A DNA stretch of 64,000 nt, taken from positions 1 to 64,000 of the forward strand of contig JAAWDY010000052.1 in NCBI GenBank assembly GCA_022793995.1, in the 5' to 3' direction. Every line of letters begins with the position of its first letter. The stretch's first letter is position 1. This DNA comes from Coprococcus sp. GTDB taxonomy: Bacteria > Bacillota > Clostridia > Lachnospirales > Lachnospiraceae. The notes below the pieces were generated by a model that saw nothing but the letters and a program-made list of their open reading frames with translations, had not been told where the DNA came from and ran no database searches. Position numbers and translations under genes: made by a program. Below are positions 33,445-43,110 of the stretch, piece by piece.

Positions 33445-34377
33445 ATGGCAGAATCGATCAGTTTCCCGAATCTGGGAATCGAACTGGAACACGTAGGAAG
33501 ATCGTTTTCTCTTTTTGGAAACGATATCGCATATTATGGCATTATAATAGGGATGGGAATCCTGATCGGGATTCTGATTACGATCCTGGAAGCAAAGCGC
33601 AGCCGTCAGAACCCTGGAGACTATATGGATCTGGCGATTATTGTGGTAATTGTTTCAATCATAGGAGCGCGTCTTTTTTACGTAATATTTTCTTGGGATA
33701 TGTATAAGGAAAATCCGCTCAGCATTCTGAATATCAGGCAGGGAGGAATGGCAGTCTACGGAGCAGTTTTTGGGGCGATTCCAGCAGTGTTTTTATTCGC
33801 GCTATTCCGTCAGCTTTCAGCGGCCGAGATGCTGGATACCGCCTGTATAGGGCTTGCCGTAGGACAGGCGATCGGAAAATGGGGGAATTTCTTTAACCGG
33901 GAAGCGTTCGGGGAATACACGGACGGTCTGTTTGCCATGCGTCTTCCGGTAGACGCGGTACGGATTACGGACATTACGGACCGGATGAGGAACCATATTG
34001 AAACAGTAGAACGCGTAAGGTTCATCCAGGCGCATCCGACGTTTTTATATGAGTCGGCATGGTGCCTCTTGTTGGTTGCTGTCCTGTTTTTCTACCGGCG
34101 TCACAAAAGATTCCAAGGAGAACTATTTCTGTTCTATCTCTTCGGATATGGGCTGGGCAGAGTATGGATTGAGGGACTTAGGACAGACAGCCTTCTTTTA
34201 CCGTTCTTTTCTATCCCGGTTTCGCAAGCGATTTCCGGTATTTTGGTGATCGTCTGCCCAATCCTCATCATACGTGGACGTATACGGGAAGAGAGGGCAA
34301 AATTCCGCCGGGGAAGAAATAGGAATACCCTCAGACAGGGAAAAAAGAAAGCGCCCAGGGACTTGCGGCTGAAATAA
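33445..34377 (+). CDS. lgt: Prolipoprotein diacylglyceryl transferase
   Basis: 310 residues, seven TM segments. The Lgt signature is present: GKWGNFFNREAFGEYTD, with the His/Arg-type catalytic region (HPTFLYES) and GLGRVWIEGLRTDSL. It transfers diacylglycerol from phosphatidylglycerol to the lipobox Cys of prolipoproteins at the membrane. The C-terminal 40 residues are highly basic (many Arg and Lys), longer than usual. AGGAGG precedes ATG 33445. It follows ychF by 47 bases and may share its transcript. Confidence 0.93.
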   Translation: MAESISFPNLGIELEHVGRSFSLFGNDIAYYGIIIGMGILIGILITILEAKRSRQNPGDYMDLAIIVVIVSIIGARLFYVIFSWDMYKENPLSILNIRQGGMAVYGAVFGAIPAVFLFALFRQLSAAEMLDTACIGLAVGQAIGKWGNFFNREAFGEYTDGLFAMRLPVDAVRITDITDRMRNHIETVERVRFIQAHPTFLYESAWCLLLVAVLFFYRRHKRFQGELFLFYLFGYGLGRVWIEGLRTDSLLLPFFSIPVSQAISGILVIVCPILIIRGRIREERAKFRRGRNRNTLRQGKKKAPRDLRLK

Positions 34378-34421
34378 GCAATGTGTACCCGAAAAGGAAC
34401 AATCAAAACAATAAGAATTGC

Positions 34422-34450
34422 TGGACTTTTTAAAATGGACGGACTATAAT
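34422..34450 (+). promoter_or_regulatory. Promoter of the PFOR gene
   Basis: TATAAT (34445-34450) lies 17 bases after TGGACT (34422-34427). The -35 box is poor but the -10 is perfect. The leader is about 40 bases and ends in a strong AAGGAGGAAA site before the gene. Confidence 0.55.
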
Positions 34451-34494
34451 AAAAACATGTGAAAACATTGACATAATAAGGAGGAAAACAAGAA

Positions 34495-37400
34495 ATGGCA
34501 AGAGCAATGAAGACCATGGATGGTAATCATGCAGCCGCACATGCATCCTACGCATATACGGATGTGGCGGCTATTTACCCAATCACGCCGTCATCTGTCA
34601 TGGCGGAAGCTACAGATGAGTGGGCAACGCAAGGAAGAAAGAATATTTTTGGACAGACTGTTCAGGTGACAGAGATGCAGTCTGAAGCGGGTGCGGCAGG
34701 TACGGTACACGGTTCCCTGTCTGCAGGCGCGCTGACAACGACCTACACAGCTTCTCAAGGCTTACTTCTTATGATTCCTAACTTATATAAAATTGCCGGC
34801 GAGCAGCTTCCGGGCGTATTTAATGTATCAGCACGTGCGATCGCAAGCCATGCCTTATCGATTTTCGGCGATCATTCCGATGTTTATGCATGCCGTCAGA
34901 CAGGATGCGCGATGCTTTGCGAGTCCAGCGTACAGGAAGTTATGGACTTAACTCCAGTAGCGCATTGTGCTGCAATCAAAGGCAGAATACCGTTTATTAA
35001 TTTCTTCGACGGATTCCGTACTTCCCATGAGATCCAGAAGATCGAGACATGGGATTATGAAGATCTGGAGGAACTGGTGGATAAGGATGCGATCGCTGCG
35101 TTCCGTAAGAATGCATTGAATCCGAACCATCCATGCCAGAGAGGTTCTGCTCAGAACCCGGATATTTTCTTCCAGGCGCGCGAGGCATGTAACTCTTACT
35201 ACGACGCTATGCCGGCGATCGTACAGGAATACATGGACAAGGTAAACGCTAAGATCGGCACAGATTATAAGCTGTTCAACTATTATGGTGCACCGGACGC
35301 AGAGAACGTGATCGTTGCGATGGGTTCCGTATGCGATACGATTGACGAGACGATCGACTACCTGATGGCTGCGGGCAAGAAAGTCGGCGTTGTGAAAGTA
35401 CGCCTTTACAGACCGTTCTGCGCGCAGGCATTGATTGACGCAATCCCGGATACAGTAAAATGCATCAACGTATTAGACAGAACAAAAGAGCCGGGAGCTC
35501 TCGGAGAACCTCTTTACCTTGACGTTGTAGCGGCGCTTAAGGGAAGCAAGTTTGACGGCGTTAAGATTCTTTCAGGACGCTATGGACTTGGCTCTAAGGA
35601 TACGACGCCGGCACAGATCGTCGCTGTGTTTGAGAACACAGAAAAAGCAGAATTTACGATCGGTATCGTTGACGATGTGACAGGGCTGTCCCTTGAAGTA
35701 GGCGCTCCTCTGGTGACAACGCCGGAAGGAACGATCAACTGTAAGTTCTGGGGACTTGGCGCGGACGGAACGGTTGGAGCGAACAAGAACTCCATCAAGA
35801 TCATTGGTGACAATACAGATATGTATGCTCAGGCATATTTTGACTATGATTCCAAGAAGTCCGGCGGTGTGACGATGTCCCACCTGCGTTTTGGAAAGAA
35901 ACCGATTAAGTCTACGTACTTGATTAAGACGGCGAACTTTGTGGCATGCCACAATCCATCTTATGTGAATAAATACAATATGGTACAGGAACTTGTCGAC
36001 GGCGGAACATTCCTTCTGAACTGTCCATGGGATATGGAAGGGCTGGAGAAGCATCTGCCAGGACAAGTAAAAGCGTTTATCGCAAATCATAACATTAAGT
36101 TCTACACGATCGACGGTATCAAGATCGGTAAAGAGATCGGACTTGGCGGACGTATCAACACAGTCCTTCAGTCTGCATTCTTCAAGCTGGCGAATATCAT
36201 TCCTGAAGAAGAAGCGATCGATCTTATGAAGAAGGCTGCAAAGGCAACCTACGGCAAGAAGGGCGACAAGATCGTACAGATGAACTACGATGCGATCGAC
36301 GCAGGCGCGAAACAGGTTGTTGAAGTGACGGTTCCTGAGAGCTGGAAGGGATGCGCGGACGAAGGGTTATTTACACCGGAAGTGAAGGGTGGAAGAGAAG
36401 ACGCAGTCGCGTTTGTTAAGAATATTCAGTCCAAGGTTAACGCACAGGAAGGATATTCCCTGCCGGTATCCGCGTTTACAGATTACGCAGACGGCTCTAC
36501 ACCGTCCGGCACGGCTGCATATGAGAAGCGTGGTATTGCGGTAGATATCCCGGTATGGAAATCGGAGAACTGTATCCAGTGTAACCGCTGCGCGTATGTA
36601 TGTCCGCACGCTGTGATCCGTCCGGTTGCTCTTACAGAAGAGGAAGCGGCTAAGGCTCCGGAAGGAATCCAGACAATCGACATGATCGGAATGCCGGGAA
36701 TGAAGTTCACCATGACGGTTTCCGCATACGATTGTACAGGCTGTGGCTCTTGTGCGAACGTCTGCCCGGGCAAGAAGGGCGAGAAGGCTCTCGTTATGGG
36801 CAACATGGAAGCGAACGCAGGATCACAGGCCTACTTTGATTTCGGCACGGAGATTCCTGTAAAGCCGGAAGTGGTCGCGAAGTTTAAAGAGAATACAGTA
36901 AAGGGAAGCCAGTTCAAACAGCCGCTCCTTGAGTTCTCAGGAGCTTGCGCAGGCTGCGGCGAGACGCCGTACGCGAAACTGATTACCCAGCTTTTTGGCG
37001 ATAGAATGTATATTGCAAATGCAACCGGATGTTCTTCAATCTGGGGTAACTCTTCACCGTCCACACCGTACACTGTGAACGAGAAGGGACAAGGACCTGC
37101 ATGGTCTAACTCACTCTTTGAGGATGCGGCAGAGTTTGGTTATGGTATGCTCCTTGCGCAGAGAGCGCTGAGAGACGGCCTGAAAGCAAAGGTAGAGTCT
37201 GTAGCAGCTTCAGAAGAAGCGTCTGCGGAAGTGAAAGCAGCGTGCCAGGAATGGCTGGATACGTTTAACTGCGGAGCAACGAACGGAACAGCTACCGATA
37301 AGCTGGTTGTTGCCCTGGATGGCTGCGATTGTCCGGTATGCAAGGATATCGTAAGCAATAAGGATTTCCTTGGCAAGAAGTCACAGTGGGTATTCGGCGG

Positions 37401-38034
37401 AGACGGATGGGCTTATGACATCGGATTCGGCGGCGTTGACCATGTGCTTGCAAGCGGAAGAGATATCAATGTCATGGTATTCGATACAGAAGTATACTCC
37501 AACACAGGCGGACAGTCTTCTAAGGCTACCAAGACAGGCGCGATCGCACAGTTCGCGGCAGGCGGAAAAGAGACGAAGAAGAAAGACCTCGCAAGCATTG
37601 CAATGAGCTACGGCTATGTATATGTGGCTCAGATCGCGATGGGCGCTGACTTCAACCAGACAGTGAAGGCAATCGCAGAGGCAGAGGCTTATCCGGGACC
37701 GTCACTCATCATCGCTTACGCTCCATGTATCAACCATGGTATCAAGAAAGGTATGAGTAAGGCCCAGACAGAGGAAGCATTGGCTGTAGAGTGTGGATAC
37801 TGGAACAACTTCCGTTACAACCCGGCTGCAGAGGGCGCGAAGTTCACCCTTGACAGCAAAGAGCCGAAGCTGGAAAGCTACAAAGAGTTCCTGAACGGCG
37901 AAGTTCGTTACAATGCCCTGGCAAGGTTCAATCCGGAGAAGGCAGAAGTAATGTTCGCTCAGAACGAGGCGGAAGCAAAAGAGCGTTACGAATATCTGAA
38001 GAAACTCATCACACTTTACGGTGGAGAGGAATAA
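34495..38034 (+). CDS. nifJ: Pyruvate:ferredoxin oxidoreductase, single chain
   Basis: 1179 residues. Domain order is that of the homodimeric enzyme: the pyruvate-binding domain at the start (YPITPSS, with Thr and Glu of the active site), domain II, an oxalate-binding-type domain III, a bacterial-type two-cluster ferredoxin domain (CIQCNRCAYVCP and CTGCGSCANVCPG near residues 690-760), and the thiamine diphosphate domain (ACAGCGETPYAK, GDGWAYDIGFGG) that also binds the third cluster. It makes acetyl-CoA, CO2 and reduced ferredoxin from pyruvate. Codon use is strongly biased to GCG/GGC/AAG-type codons, a sign of high expression. It is monocistronic with a terminator after it. Confidence 0.97.
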   Translation: MARAMKTMDGNHAAAHASYAYTDVAAIYPITPSSVMAEATDEWATQGRKNIFGQTVQVTEMQSEAGAAGTVHGSLSAGALTTTYTASQGLLLMIPNLYKIAGEQLPGVFNVSARAIASHALSIFGDHSDVYACRQTGCAMLCESSVQEVMDLTPVAHCAAIKGRIPFINFFDGFRTSHEIQKIETWDYEDLEELVDKDAIAAFRKNALNPNHPCQRGSAQNPDIFFQAREACNSYYDAMPAIVQEYMDKVNAKIGTDYKLFNYYGAPDAENVIVAMGSVCDTIDETIDYLMAAGKKVGVVKVRLYRPFCAQALIDAIPDTVKCINVLDRTKEPGALGEPLYLDVVAALKGSKFDGVKILSGRYGLGSKDTTPAQIVAVFENTEKAEFTIGIVDDVTGLSLEVGAPLVTTPEGTINCKFWGLGADGTVGANKNSIKIIGDNTDMYAQAYFDYDSKKSGGVTMSHLRFGKKPIKSTYLIKTANFVACHNPSYVNKYNMVQELVDGGTFLLNCPWDMEGLEKHLPGQVKAFIANHNIKFYTIDGIKIGKEIGLGGRINTVLQSAFFKLANIIPEEEAIDLMKKAAKATYGKKGDKIVQMNYDAIDAGAKQVVEVTVPESWKGCADEGLFTPEVKGGREDAVAFVKNIQSKVNAQEGYSLPVSAFTDYADGSTPSGTAAYEKRGIAVDIPVWKSENCIQCNRCAYVCPHAVIRPVALTEEEAAKAPEGIQTIDMIGMPGMKFTMTVSAYDCTGCGSCANVCPGKKGEKALVMGNMEANAGSQAYFDFGTEIPVKPEVVAKFKENTVKGSQFKQPLLEFSGACAGCGETPYAKLITQLFGDRMYIANATGCSSIWGNSSPSTPYTVNEKGQGPAWSNSLFEDAAEFGYGMLLAQRALRDGLKAKVESVAASEEASAEVKAACQEWLDTFNCGATNGTATDKLVVALDGCDCPVCKDIVSNKDFLGKKSQWVFGGDGWAYDIGFGGVDHVLASGRDINVMVFDTEVYSNTGGQSSKATKTGAIAQFAAGGKETKKKDLASIAMSYGYVYVAQIAMGADFNQTVKAIAEAEAYPGPSLIIAYAPCINHGIKKGMSKAQTEEALAVECGYWNNFRYNPAAEGAKFTLDSKEPKLESYKEFLNGEVRYNALARFNPEKAEVMFAQNEAEAKERYEYLKKLITLYGGEE

Positions 38035-38056
38035 AAGATAGAGTAATAAAATACAC

Positions 38057-38090
38057 AGGGCGTTTCCTTATGGAAGCGCCCTATGTTTTA
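38057..38090 (+). terminator. Terminator between PFOR and the convergent MATE gene
   Basis: AGGGCGTTTCC (38057-38067) pairs with GGAAGCGCCCT (38072-38082) with one G-T pair across a TTAT loop; ATGTTTTA follows. It may serve both strands, as the next gene points toward it. Confidence 0.8.
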
Positions 38091-38124
38091 TCATATAGGA
38101 AACTTCATTCTATCCCATCGGTAG

Positions 38125-39453
38125 TTAATGCTGCAGATCGAGTCGTTTTTGGTAGAAAAATACGGAGAGACATGCGGCGATGGTCCAGCCCACAGGCCAG
38201 GCGGCCCAAATACCGAAAGCGGAGGAGGTTAGATCAGATAAGAAAAAGGCGAGGATCACGCGCAGGATAAGATCTGTAAAAGTAGCGGCCATGAACTGAT
38301 ACATTGCGCTTATACCCCTCAGAACCCCGTCGACTACAAGTTTGGCTGATACGACAAAGTAAAAGGGGGAAAGTATCCATAGGAACTGCTGCCCTGTTGC
38401 AAGCGCTTTGACCGAGGAATGGTCCATAAATAAAAGTAACATATATTTACCGGCTCCGATGTAAATGAGACAGAAGGGAATACATAGGAGCCAGACCAGT
38501 TTCAACCCGGCGCGGACTCCATCCCGTATCCGTTCGTATTTAGAGGCGCCCAGGTTTTGCGCGGTGAAATTGGAAAGCCCATTTCCGATGGTGGTAAATG
38601 AGGTGATCACTAGGTTGTTTAGCTTCACGGCCGCCGAATATCCCGCTGCGACGCTGACCCCAAAATGATTAATACGGCTTTGAATCATCATATTTCCGAC
38701 AGAGATAAAGGACTGCTGTAAAATGCTCGGTACGGCAATAACGGCTATTTTCCTGAAAAGGCGCCAGGAGAAAACAGGAATATGGCCGTCGGTCTTGATG
38801 TTTGACAGGCGTTTCAATACCAATATAAGGGAAAGAAGGCAGCTGATTCCCTGGCAGAGAAAGGTTGCCCAGGCGACGCCTGCAATGCCCATATCAAATG
38901 ATTGTACAAACAGGACGTCGACAAAAATATTTGCACTCGAAGATGCGGCCAGAAATAGAAACGGCGTTCTGGAATCTCCTAAGGCCGAGAAAATCCCCGT
39001 CGCAATATTGTAGAAGAAAAGAAAGGGGAGTCCCCAGATGTAGATTCGCAGGTAAAGCAAGGAGTCTGCCATGATTTCTGCTTGTGTTTTCATCAGACGG
39101 AGCAAGAGGTTACAAGACAATAGTCCTGATAGCATCAGAATGAAACATAGGGCGCCGCTTGCAATCAGCGAGGTATAAACAGCGGTTTTTAAGGTCTTAT
39201 AGTCTTTTGCACCGAAGAGCTGCGATACAATGATCGAGCAGCCCATATTACATCCAAACGCAAAAGCGATGAAGATCAGCGTGATATTGTAGCTGTTACC
39301 CACTGCGGCGAGCGCCGTCTCTCCGATAAATTTACCCGCCACAAGTGAATCTGCAATATTATAGAGCTGCTGAAATACGATGCTCCCAAACATGGGAAGG
39401 CAGAATGTCCATAAAACTTTTTGAGGATTTCCAAGTGTCAGATCTTTATTCAT
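38125..39453 (-). CDS. MATE-family efflux transporter
   Basis: 442 residues with 12 hydrophobic segments in two matching halves, as in the MatE family. Landmarks are PMFGSIVFQQLYNIADSLVAGKFIG near the N-terminus and the second-half counterpart SILQQSFISVGNMMIQ. MATE proteins export cationic drugs and other compounds using Na+ or H+. ATG 39453 is preceded by AAGGATGATTG. The gene is divergent from a LysR-type regulator 103 bases away, which is the most likely controller. A second MATE gene lies on the other side of that regulator. Confidence 0.9.
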   Translation of the reverse strand: MNKDLTLGNPQKVLWTFCLPMFGSIVFQQLYNIADSLVAGKFIGETALAAVGNSYNITLIFIAFAFGCNMGCSIIVSQLFGAKDYKTLKTAVYTSLIASGALCFILMLSGLLSCNLLLRLMKTQAEIMADSLLYLRIYIWGLPFLFFYNIATGIFSALGDSRTPFLFLAASSSANIFVDVLFVQSFDMGIAGVAWATFLCQGISCLLSLILVLKRLSNIKTDGHIPVFSWRLFRKIAVIAVPSILQQSFISVGNMMIQSRINHFGVSVAAGYSAAVKLNNLVITSFTTIGNGLSNFTAQNLGASKYERIRDGVRAGLKLVWLLCIPFCLIYIGAGKYMLLLFMDHSSVKALATGQQFLWILSPFYFVVSAKLVVDGVLRGISAMYQFMAATFTDLILRVILAFFLSDLTSSAFGIWAAWPVGWTIAACLSVFFYQKRLDLQH

Positions 39454-39556
39454 GAATCAATCATCCTTTCATTTACTTTTTATCAGAAATATATTATAGT
39501 CTCAGAAGAACGATATTTAAAATACATAGATAATATGGGAGATATATAAAAATTAT

Positions 39557-40447
39557 ATGGATATCAATTTTGAGTACTACAAGATCTTTTACTATGCAGC
39601 AAAATACAGAAATATAACAAAAGCCGCCGCCGCGTTGGGGAGCAATCAGCCCAATGTGACGCGAATCATGAAGCTGCTGGAAGCACAGCTTAAGTGCAGG
39701 CTTTTTATCCGTGAACCTCGGGGAATCCGTCTTACAGAAGAAGGAGAAAAATTATATTACCACGTAGAAGCGGCGTGCAGGCATTTGTTCAATGCACAGG
39801 AAGAAATAAGCGGAGAAGATTTGGAGGACAGAGGAACGGTCGAGATCGGGGCCACGGAATCAGCTCTGCACCTATATTTGCTTGAACTTTTGCACGATTT
39901 CAAAGTGAAATATCCCAAGATACGGATAAAAGTGCATAACCAAAATACGTCGGAGATCATCAAATATTTTATCTCGGGCAGGCTGGATTTTGCTGTGGTA
40001 ACCTCTCCTTTCAAAGAGCCGGAAAACGTCCAATGTGAAACCGTGTATGATTTTGATGAGATACTGGTGGGCGGGATGCGGTATGAACATCTGGGGAAAG
40101 AGAAGCTGTGTTTAAACGAGCTTTCTGAATATCCCTGGATTGGACTGGAGAGGGGAACAGTTACTTATGATTTTTACAGGGATTTTTTTATCAGGCATCG
40201 TGCAGATCTGGAGCTTGATATGGAAGTGGCGACGTCAGATATATTAATTCCTCTGATTCAAAGTAATCTTGGAATTGGATTCATACCCGAGAAACTGGCG
40301 ATTCCTCTTCTTGATGAAAAAAAGCTCGTGCAGATACCGCTGAACTGCGAAGCGCCTAGGCGGGCAATCAAACTTATTTCCGATAAGAGGCGGGCAAGAA
40401 ACAAGGCGGCGGATGCTTTCTATACCATGCTGCACAGCAAAAAGTAA
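39557..40447 (+). CDS. LysR-family transcriptional regulator
   Basis: 296 residues. The N-terminal winged helix runs from residue 3 to 60 (YYKIFYYAAKYRNITKAAAALGSNQPNVTRIMKLLE), and the effector-binding domain starts near residue 95 (GTVEIGATESALHLYLL). It is flanked by two MATE exporter genes, one divergent and one convergent. The intergenic region to the divergent MATE gene is AT-rich with ATAT-type inverted repeats (about 39510-39545), a normal place for LysR binding. The effector is unknown; an exported compound or a metabolite is likely. Confidence 0.88.
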   Translation: MDINFEYYKIFYYAAKYRNITKAAAALGSNQPNVTRIMKLLEAQLKCRLFIREPRGIRLTEEGEKLYYHVEAACRHLFNAQEEISGEDLEDRGTVEIGATESALHLYLLELLHDFKVKYPKIRIKVHNQNTSEIIKYFISGRLDFAVVTSPFKEPENVQCETVYDFDEILVGGMRYEHLGKEKLCLNELSEYPWIGLERGTVTYDFYRDFFIRHRADLELDMEVATSDILIPLIQSNLGIGFIPEKLAIPLLDEKKLVQIPLNCEAPRRAIKLISDKRRARNKAADAFYTMLHSKK

Positions 40448-40467
40448 ATCTTGCCCTTGGCGCACGT

Positions 40468-41796
40468 CTACTTGTCGCTTAGGGTTTTTGTACATTTTAC
40501 GATGCCCGAAACAGCAAAACATGCGACAAGGAGCTCCGTGATCGGCATGGAAAACCAGATAGACATTGCTCCGGCTGTACGCGGAAGCAGGAAGATCAAA
40601 ATACCGCTGATCAGAAAGCCGCGGGCAATGGATATGAAAAAGGAGAGCCTGGGCTTTAGGAGAGCCTGAAAATAATAGGTGGAAAATACATTGAAGGGTA
40701 GTAGTAAAAAGGAAAGGCTGTAGGTCCGGATGATCGTCGGCGCGATGTTAAGGACAGCCTGAGTTGGGGACATGAAGATATATACATACATATTTGGAGC
40801 TGCCAGGCTTACTCCGGCCCATGCCAGGCCGAAAACTGCGGTGGTATAGAGGGCGTATTTCAGGCATGCGCGGATGCGCACACCCTTACCTGCTCCGAAG
40901 TTAACGGAGAAAATCGGCTGTGCGGCTTGGCCGATGCTGTAAGCACAGCATTGTACGAATGTGCCGATATTCACGATGATTCCATAAACGGCTAAAGCAT
41001 CTGAGCCGAGATATCTCATGATCTGCCGGTTGAGTAGAATCGTCAGGACCCCCATCGCAAGATCAACGATACAGGTTGAAAATCCGGTCACAAAGATTTG
41101 TTTGATCTTCTGGAAAAGGAAATCCGGCTTTACGAACCGGAGCGTATTCTTCTTACTGAAAAAATGAGTGAGCATCAGCAGGAAGGAGAGGATGGCCCCG
41201 ATCCCGGTCGCAAGACCTGCCCCAAAGATGCCCATGTCTAAGGCAAATATGAAAAACCAGTCTCCAAATATGTTGAATACGCCGCCCGCCAGGACGGAAA
41301 CCGTGGCAAGTCCCGGACGGTTATCGTTTCTCAAAAAGGCGGAAAAAAGCTGTCCGAATACAAAAAACGGTACCGTGAATTTGACCGGCATAAGATAGGT
41401 TTTGGCAAGGTCCAGGAGGGTTTCGTCCGCGCCGAAGAAAAGTAAGAGAGGTTCATGGAAAAATAATATAGCAGCCCACGCGGCAGCGGTTAAAATACAG
41501 CCCAATATCACCGCGGCTGAAAAATATTGATCCGATTTCTCGTCCGTACCGTCCGCTTCGCCTCTTATAGTGCTAAAAAGAACAGAACCTCCGATTCCTG
41601 CAAGAAGTCCGAAACTGTAGAGGATATTCCAGAAAGGCGCGAATACAGCCAGTGCGGCAGGTCCCACAGGACCATGGTACTGACCGACGAGCGCGGTATC
41701 CACAATTCCATAAATCGTGGAGATCAAAGTGCTGCCGAAAGATGTGGTAAGATATTTAAAATAAATCTTTTTGATATCATCTGTAAGCAGGTTCAT
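40468..41796 (-). CDS. MATE-family efflux transporter
   Basis: 442 residues, 12 hydrophobic segments. The N-terminal half contains TTSFGSTLISTIYGIVDTALVGQY and the second half TGFSTCIVDLAMGVLTILLNRQI, the expected repeated pattern. It is only distantly like the MATE at 38125-39453, so the two did not arise by recent duplication. ATG 41796 is 6 bases after CAGGAGG; a 20-residue longer frame to 41856 is unlikely. It converges on the LysR gene with 20 bases between stops. Confidence 0.88.
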   Translation of the reverse strand: MNLLTDDIKKIYFKYLTTSFGSTLISTIYGIVDTALVGQYHGPVGPAALAVFAPFWNILYSFGLLAGIGGSVLFSTIRGEADGTDEKSDQYFSAAVILGCILTAAAWAAILFFHEPLLLFFGADETLLDLAKTYLMPVKFTVPFFVFGQLFSAFLRNDNRPGLATVSVLAGGVFNIFGDWFFIFALDMGIFGAGLATGIGAILSFLLMLTHFFSKKNTLRFVKPDFLFQKIKQIFVTGFSTCIVDLAMGVLTILLNRQIMRYLGSDALAVYGIIVNIGTFVQCCAYSIGQAAQPIFSVNFGAGKGVRIRACLKYALYTTAVFGLAWAGVSLAAPNMYVYIFMSPTQAVLNIAPTIIRTYSLSFLLLPFNVFSTYYFQALLKPRLSFFISIARGFLISGILIFLLPRTAGAMSIWFSMPITELLVACFAVSGIVKCTKTLSDK

Positions 41797-41919
41797 GATG
41801 TCCTCCTGAATAAGTATGTTTTTGAGTATAAAGCATTTAAAAACAATAGTCAACACGCAGAAATTCCGGTATAATGAAGATACTTGGAGAACCTGCTTGG
41901 GGAACGAAGGAAAGGATGG

Positions 41920-42210
41920 ATGAAAAGGCCGGTAATGGATATTTTAGAGCTTGTTTTTGAAATACTTTTTGAACTCATATTTGAGGGGAGTTTTGAACTT
42001 TCGGCAAGTGAGAAAACGCCTGCGGCGGCGCGCATCATGGGAGGACTCCTATTCGGGGCCGTGACCGGCGGGGTGGTCGCGCTGTTGTTCTTTGTGGCCC
42101 TTGAGATCATGAAAAAGAATGCCTTCCTGGGGTGGTTTCTCATCTTATTCGACTTGTTTCTGGCATTCGGTATCTGCAGAAAAATATATCGGAAGAAGAA
42201 AACAAAATAG
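41920..42210 (+). CDS. Small two-TM membrane protein
   Basis: 96 residues from ATG 41920. An amphipathic, acidic N-terminal stretch (LELVFEILFELIFEGSFEL, with many Glu on one face) comes before two TM segments (about 41-62 and 70-86), and the tail is basic (RKIYRKKKTK). Not assigned to a family. A candidate TATAAT is at 41871-41876, and AAGGAAAGG precedes the start. It lies 38 bases before a QueG-like gene and may be co-transcribed with it. Confidence 0.5.
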   Translation: MKRPVMDILELVFEILFELIFEGSFELSASEKTPAAARIMGGLLFGAVTGGVVALLFFVALEIMKKNAFLGWFLILFDLFLAFGICRKIYRKKKTK

Positions 42211-42248
42211 CGCCGTTTCGAGGGAAGACGGTATCGGGAAAGGAGAAA

Positions 42249-43076
42249 ATGGATATGGATTATAACAAATTGGTAGAAAGGGCGTCTGCATTTTTGGAAG
42301 AATGTCCGGGAAATTATATCTCAAAGGAGGAGGCCGCCAGGGAGGATCTTGTGGGTATGCGGATTTATGACGTCCCTCTGTTCGGCGCCGCCTCTGCGGA
42401 CGACCCGATGTTCAGGGAGCTTAAGACCTCGGGGATCGTGGGACCGGATGTATTTCTCCCGACGGATTGGCTGAAAGAGGCGAAAAGTGTGGTATCATTT
42501 TTCCTGCCTTTTACAGAAAGAGTCAGAAACTCTAACAGAGGGCAGGAAAGGAGGGCGTCCGACGAATGGCTCCATGCGAGGATCGAGGGGCAGGAGATGT
42601 TGAATCAATTCGGCAGATACATATGCGGTATACTGGAAGAGGAAGGTTTTCAGGCTGTCTATCCTGCGGCGGATCAGCGTTTCCATATGATCGCGCCCTA
42701 CGCGTCCAATTGGTCGGAACGTCACACCGCCCATATATGCGGACTGGGGACGTTCAGTCTTTCCAAAGGACTGATTACTGAGAAAGGGATGGCGGGACGA
42801 TTCGGGAGCGTCATAACCTCCGCCGTTCTTCCCGCTACAGAGCGGAAATACAGCTCCCCTTTTGAATATTGTATTATGTGTGGGAAGTGTGAAAAGAACT
42901 GCCCCGCGCATGCGATCGATACGAAAAAAGGCGTGATAAACGGAAAAGACCAGGTTGCCTGCGAAGCATATGTAAGTGGAAGTAAAGGGACGAACGGGCC
43001 AAGTGGGAAAATACGTTATGGATGCGGCAAATGCCAGGTGGGCGTGCCCTGTGAGAGCAGGATACCTGGCATTTGA
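42249..43076 (+). CDS. QueG-like iron-sulfur protein (epoxyqueuosine reductase family)
   Basis: 275 residues from ATG 42249 (a second ATG at 42255 is equally possible). The C-terminal part has a ferredoxin-type motif CIMCGKCEKNCP and a later group CGKCQVGVPCE, and the middle has the ASNWSERHTAHICGLGTFSL stretch shared with the epoxyqueuosine reductase family (cobalamin and iron-sulfur dependent). Many clostridial members are shorter than true QueG and lack its HEAT-repeat domain, as here, so the activity may not be queuosine synthesis; reductive chemistry on another substrate is possible. No other queuosine gene is in the window. Confidence 0.65.
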   Translation: MDMDYNKLVERASAFLEECPGNYISKEEAAREDLVGMRIYDVPLFGAASADDPMFRELKTSGIVGPDVFLPTDWLKEAKSVVSFFLPFTERVRNSNRGQERRASDEWLHARIEGQEMLNQFGRYICGILEEEGFQAVYPAADQRFHMIAPYASNWSERHTAHICGLGTFSLSKGLITEKGMAGRFGSVITSAVLPATERKYSSPFEYCIMCGKCEKNCPAHAIDTKKGVINGKDQVACEAYVSGSKGTNGPSGKIRYGCGKCQVGVPCESRIPGI

Positions 43077-43110
43077 AGCATCAAAATAGATTATTGACAT
43101 ATTGACACGA

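Noticed and set aside
42249-43076. True queuosine-pathway QueG
   Set aside because: Short for QueG, without its C-terminal repeat domain, and no other queuosine gene is near; I keep the family name only.
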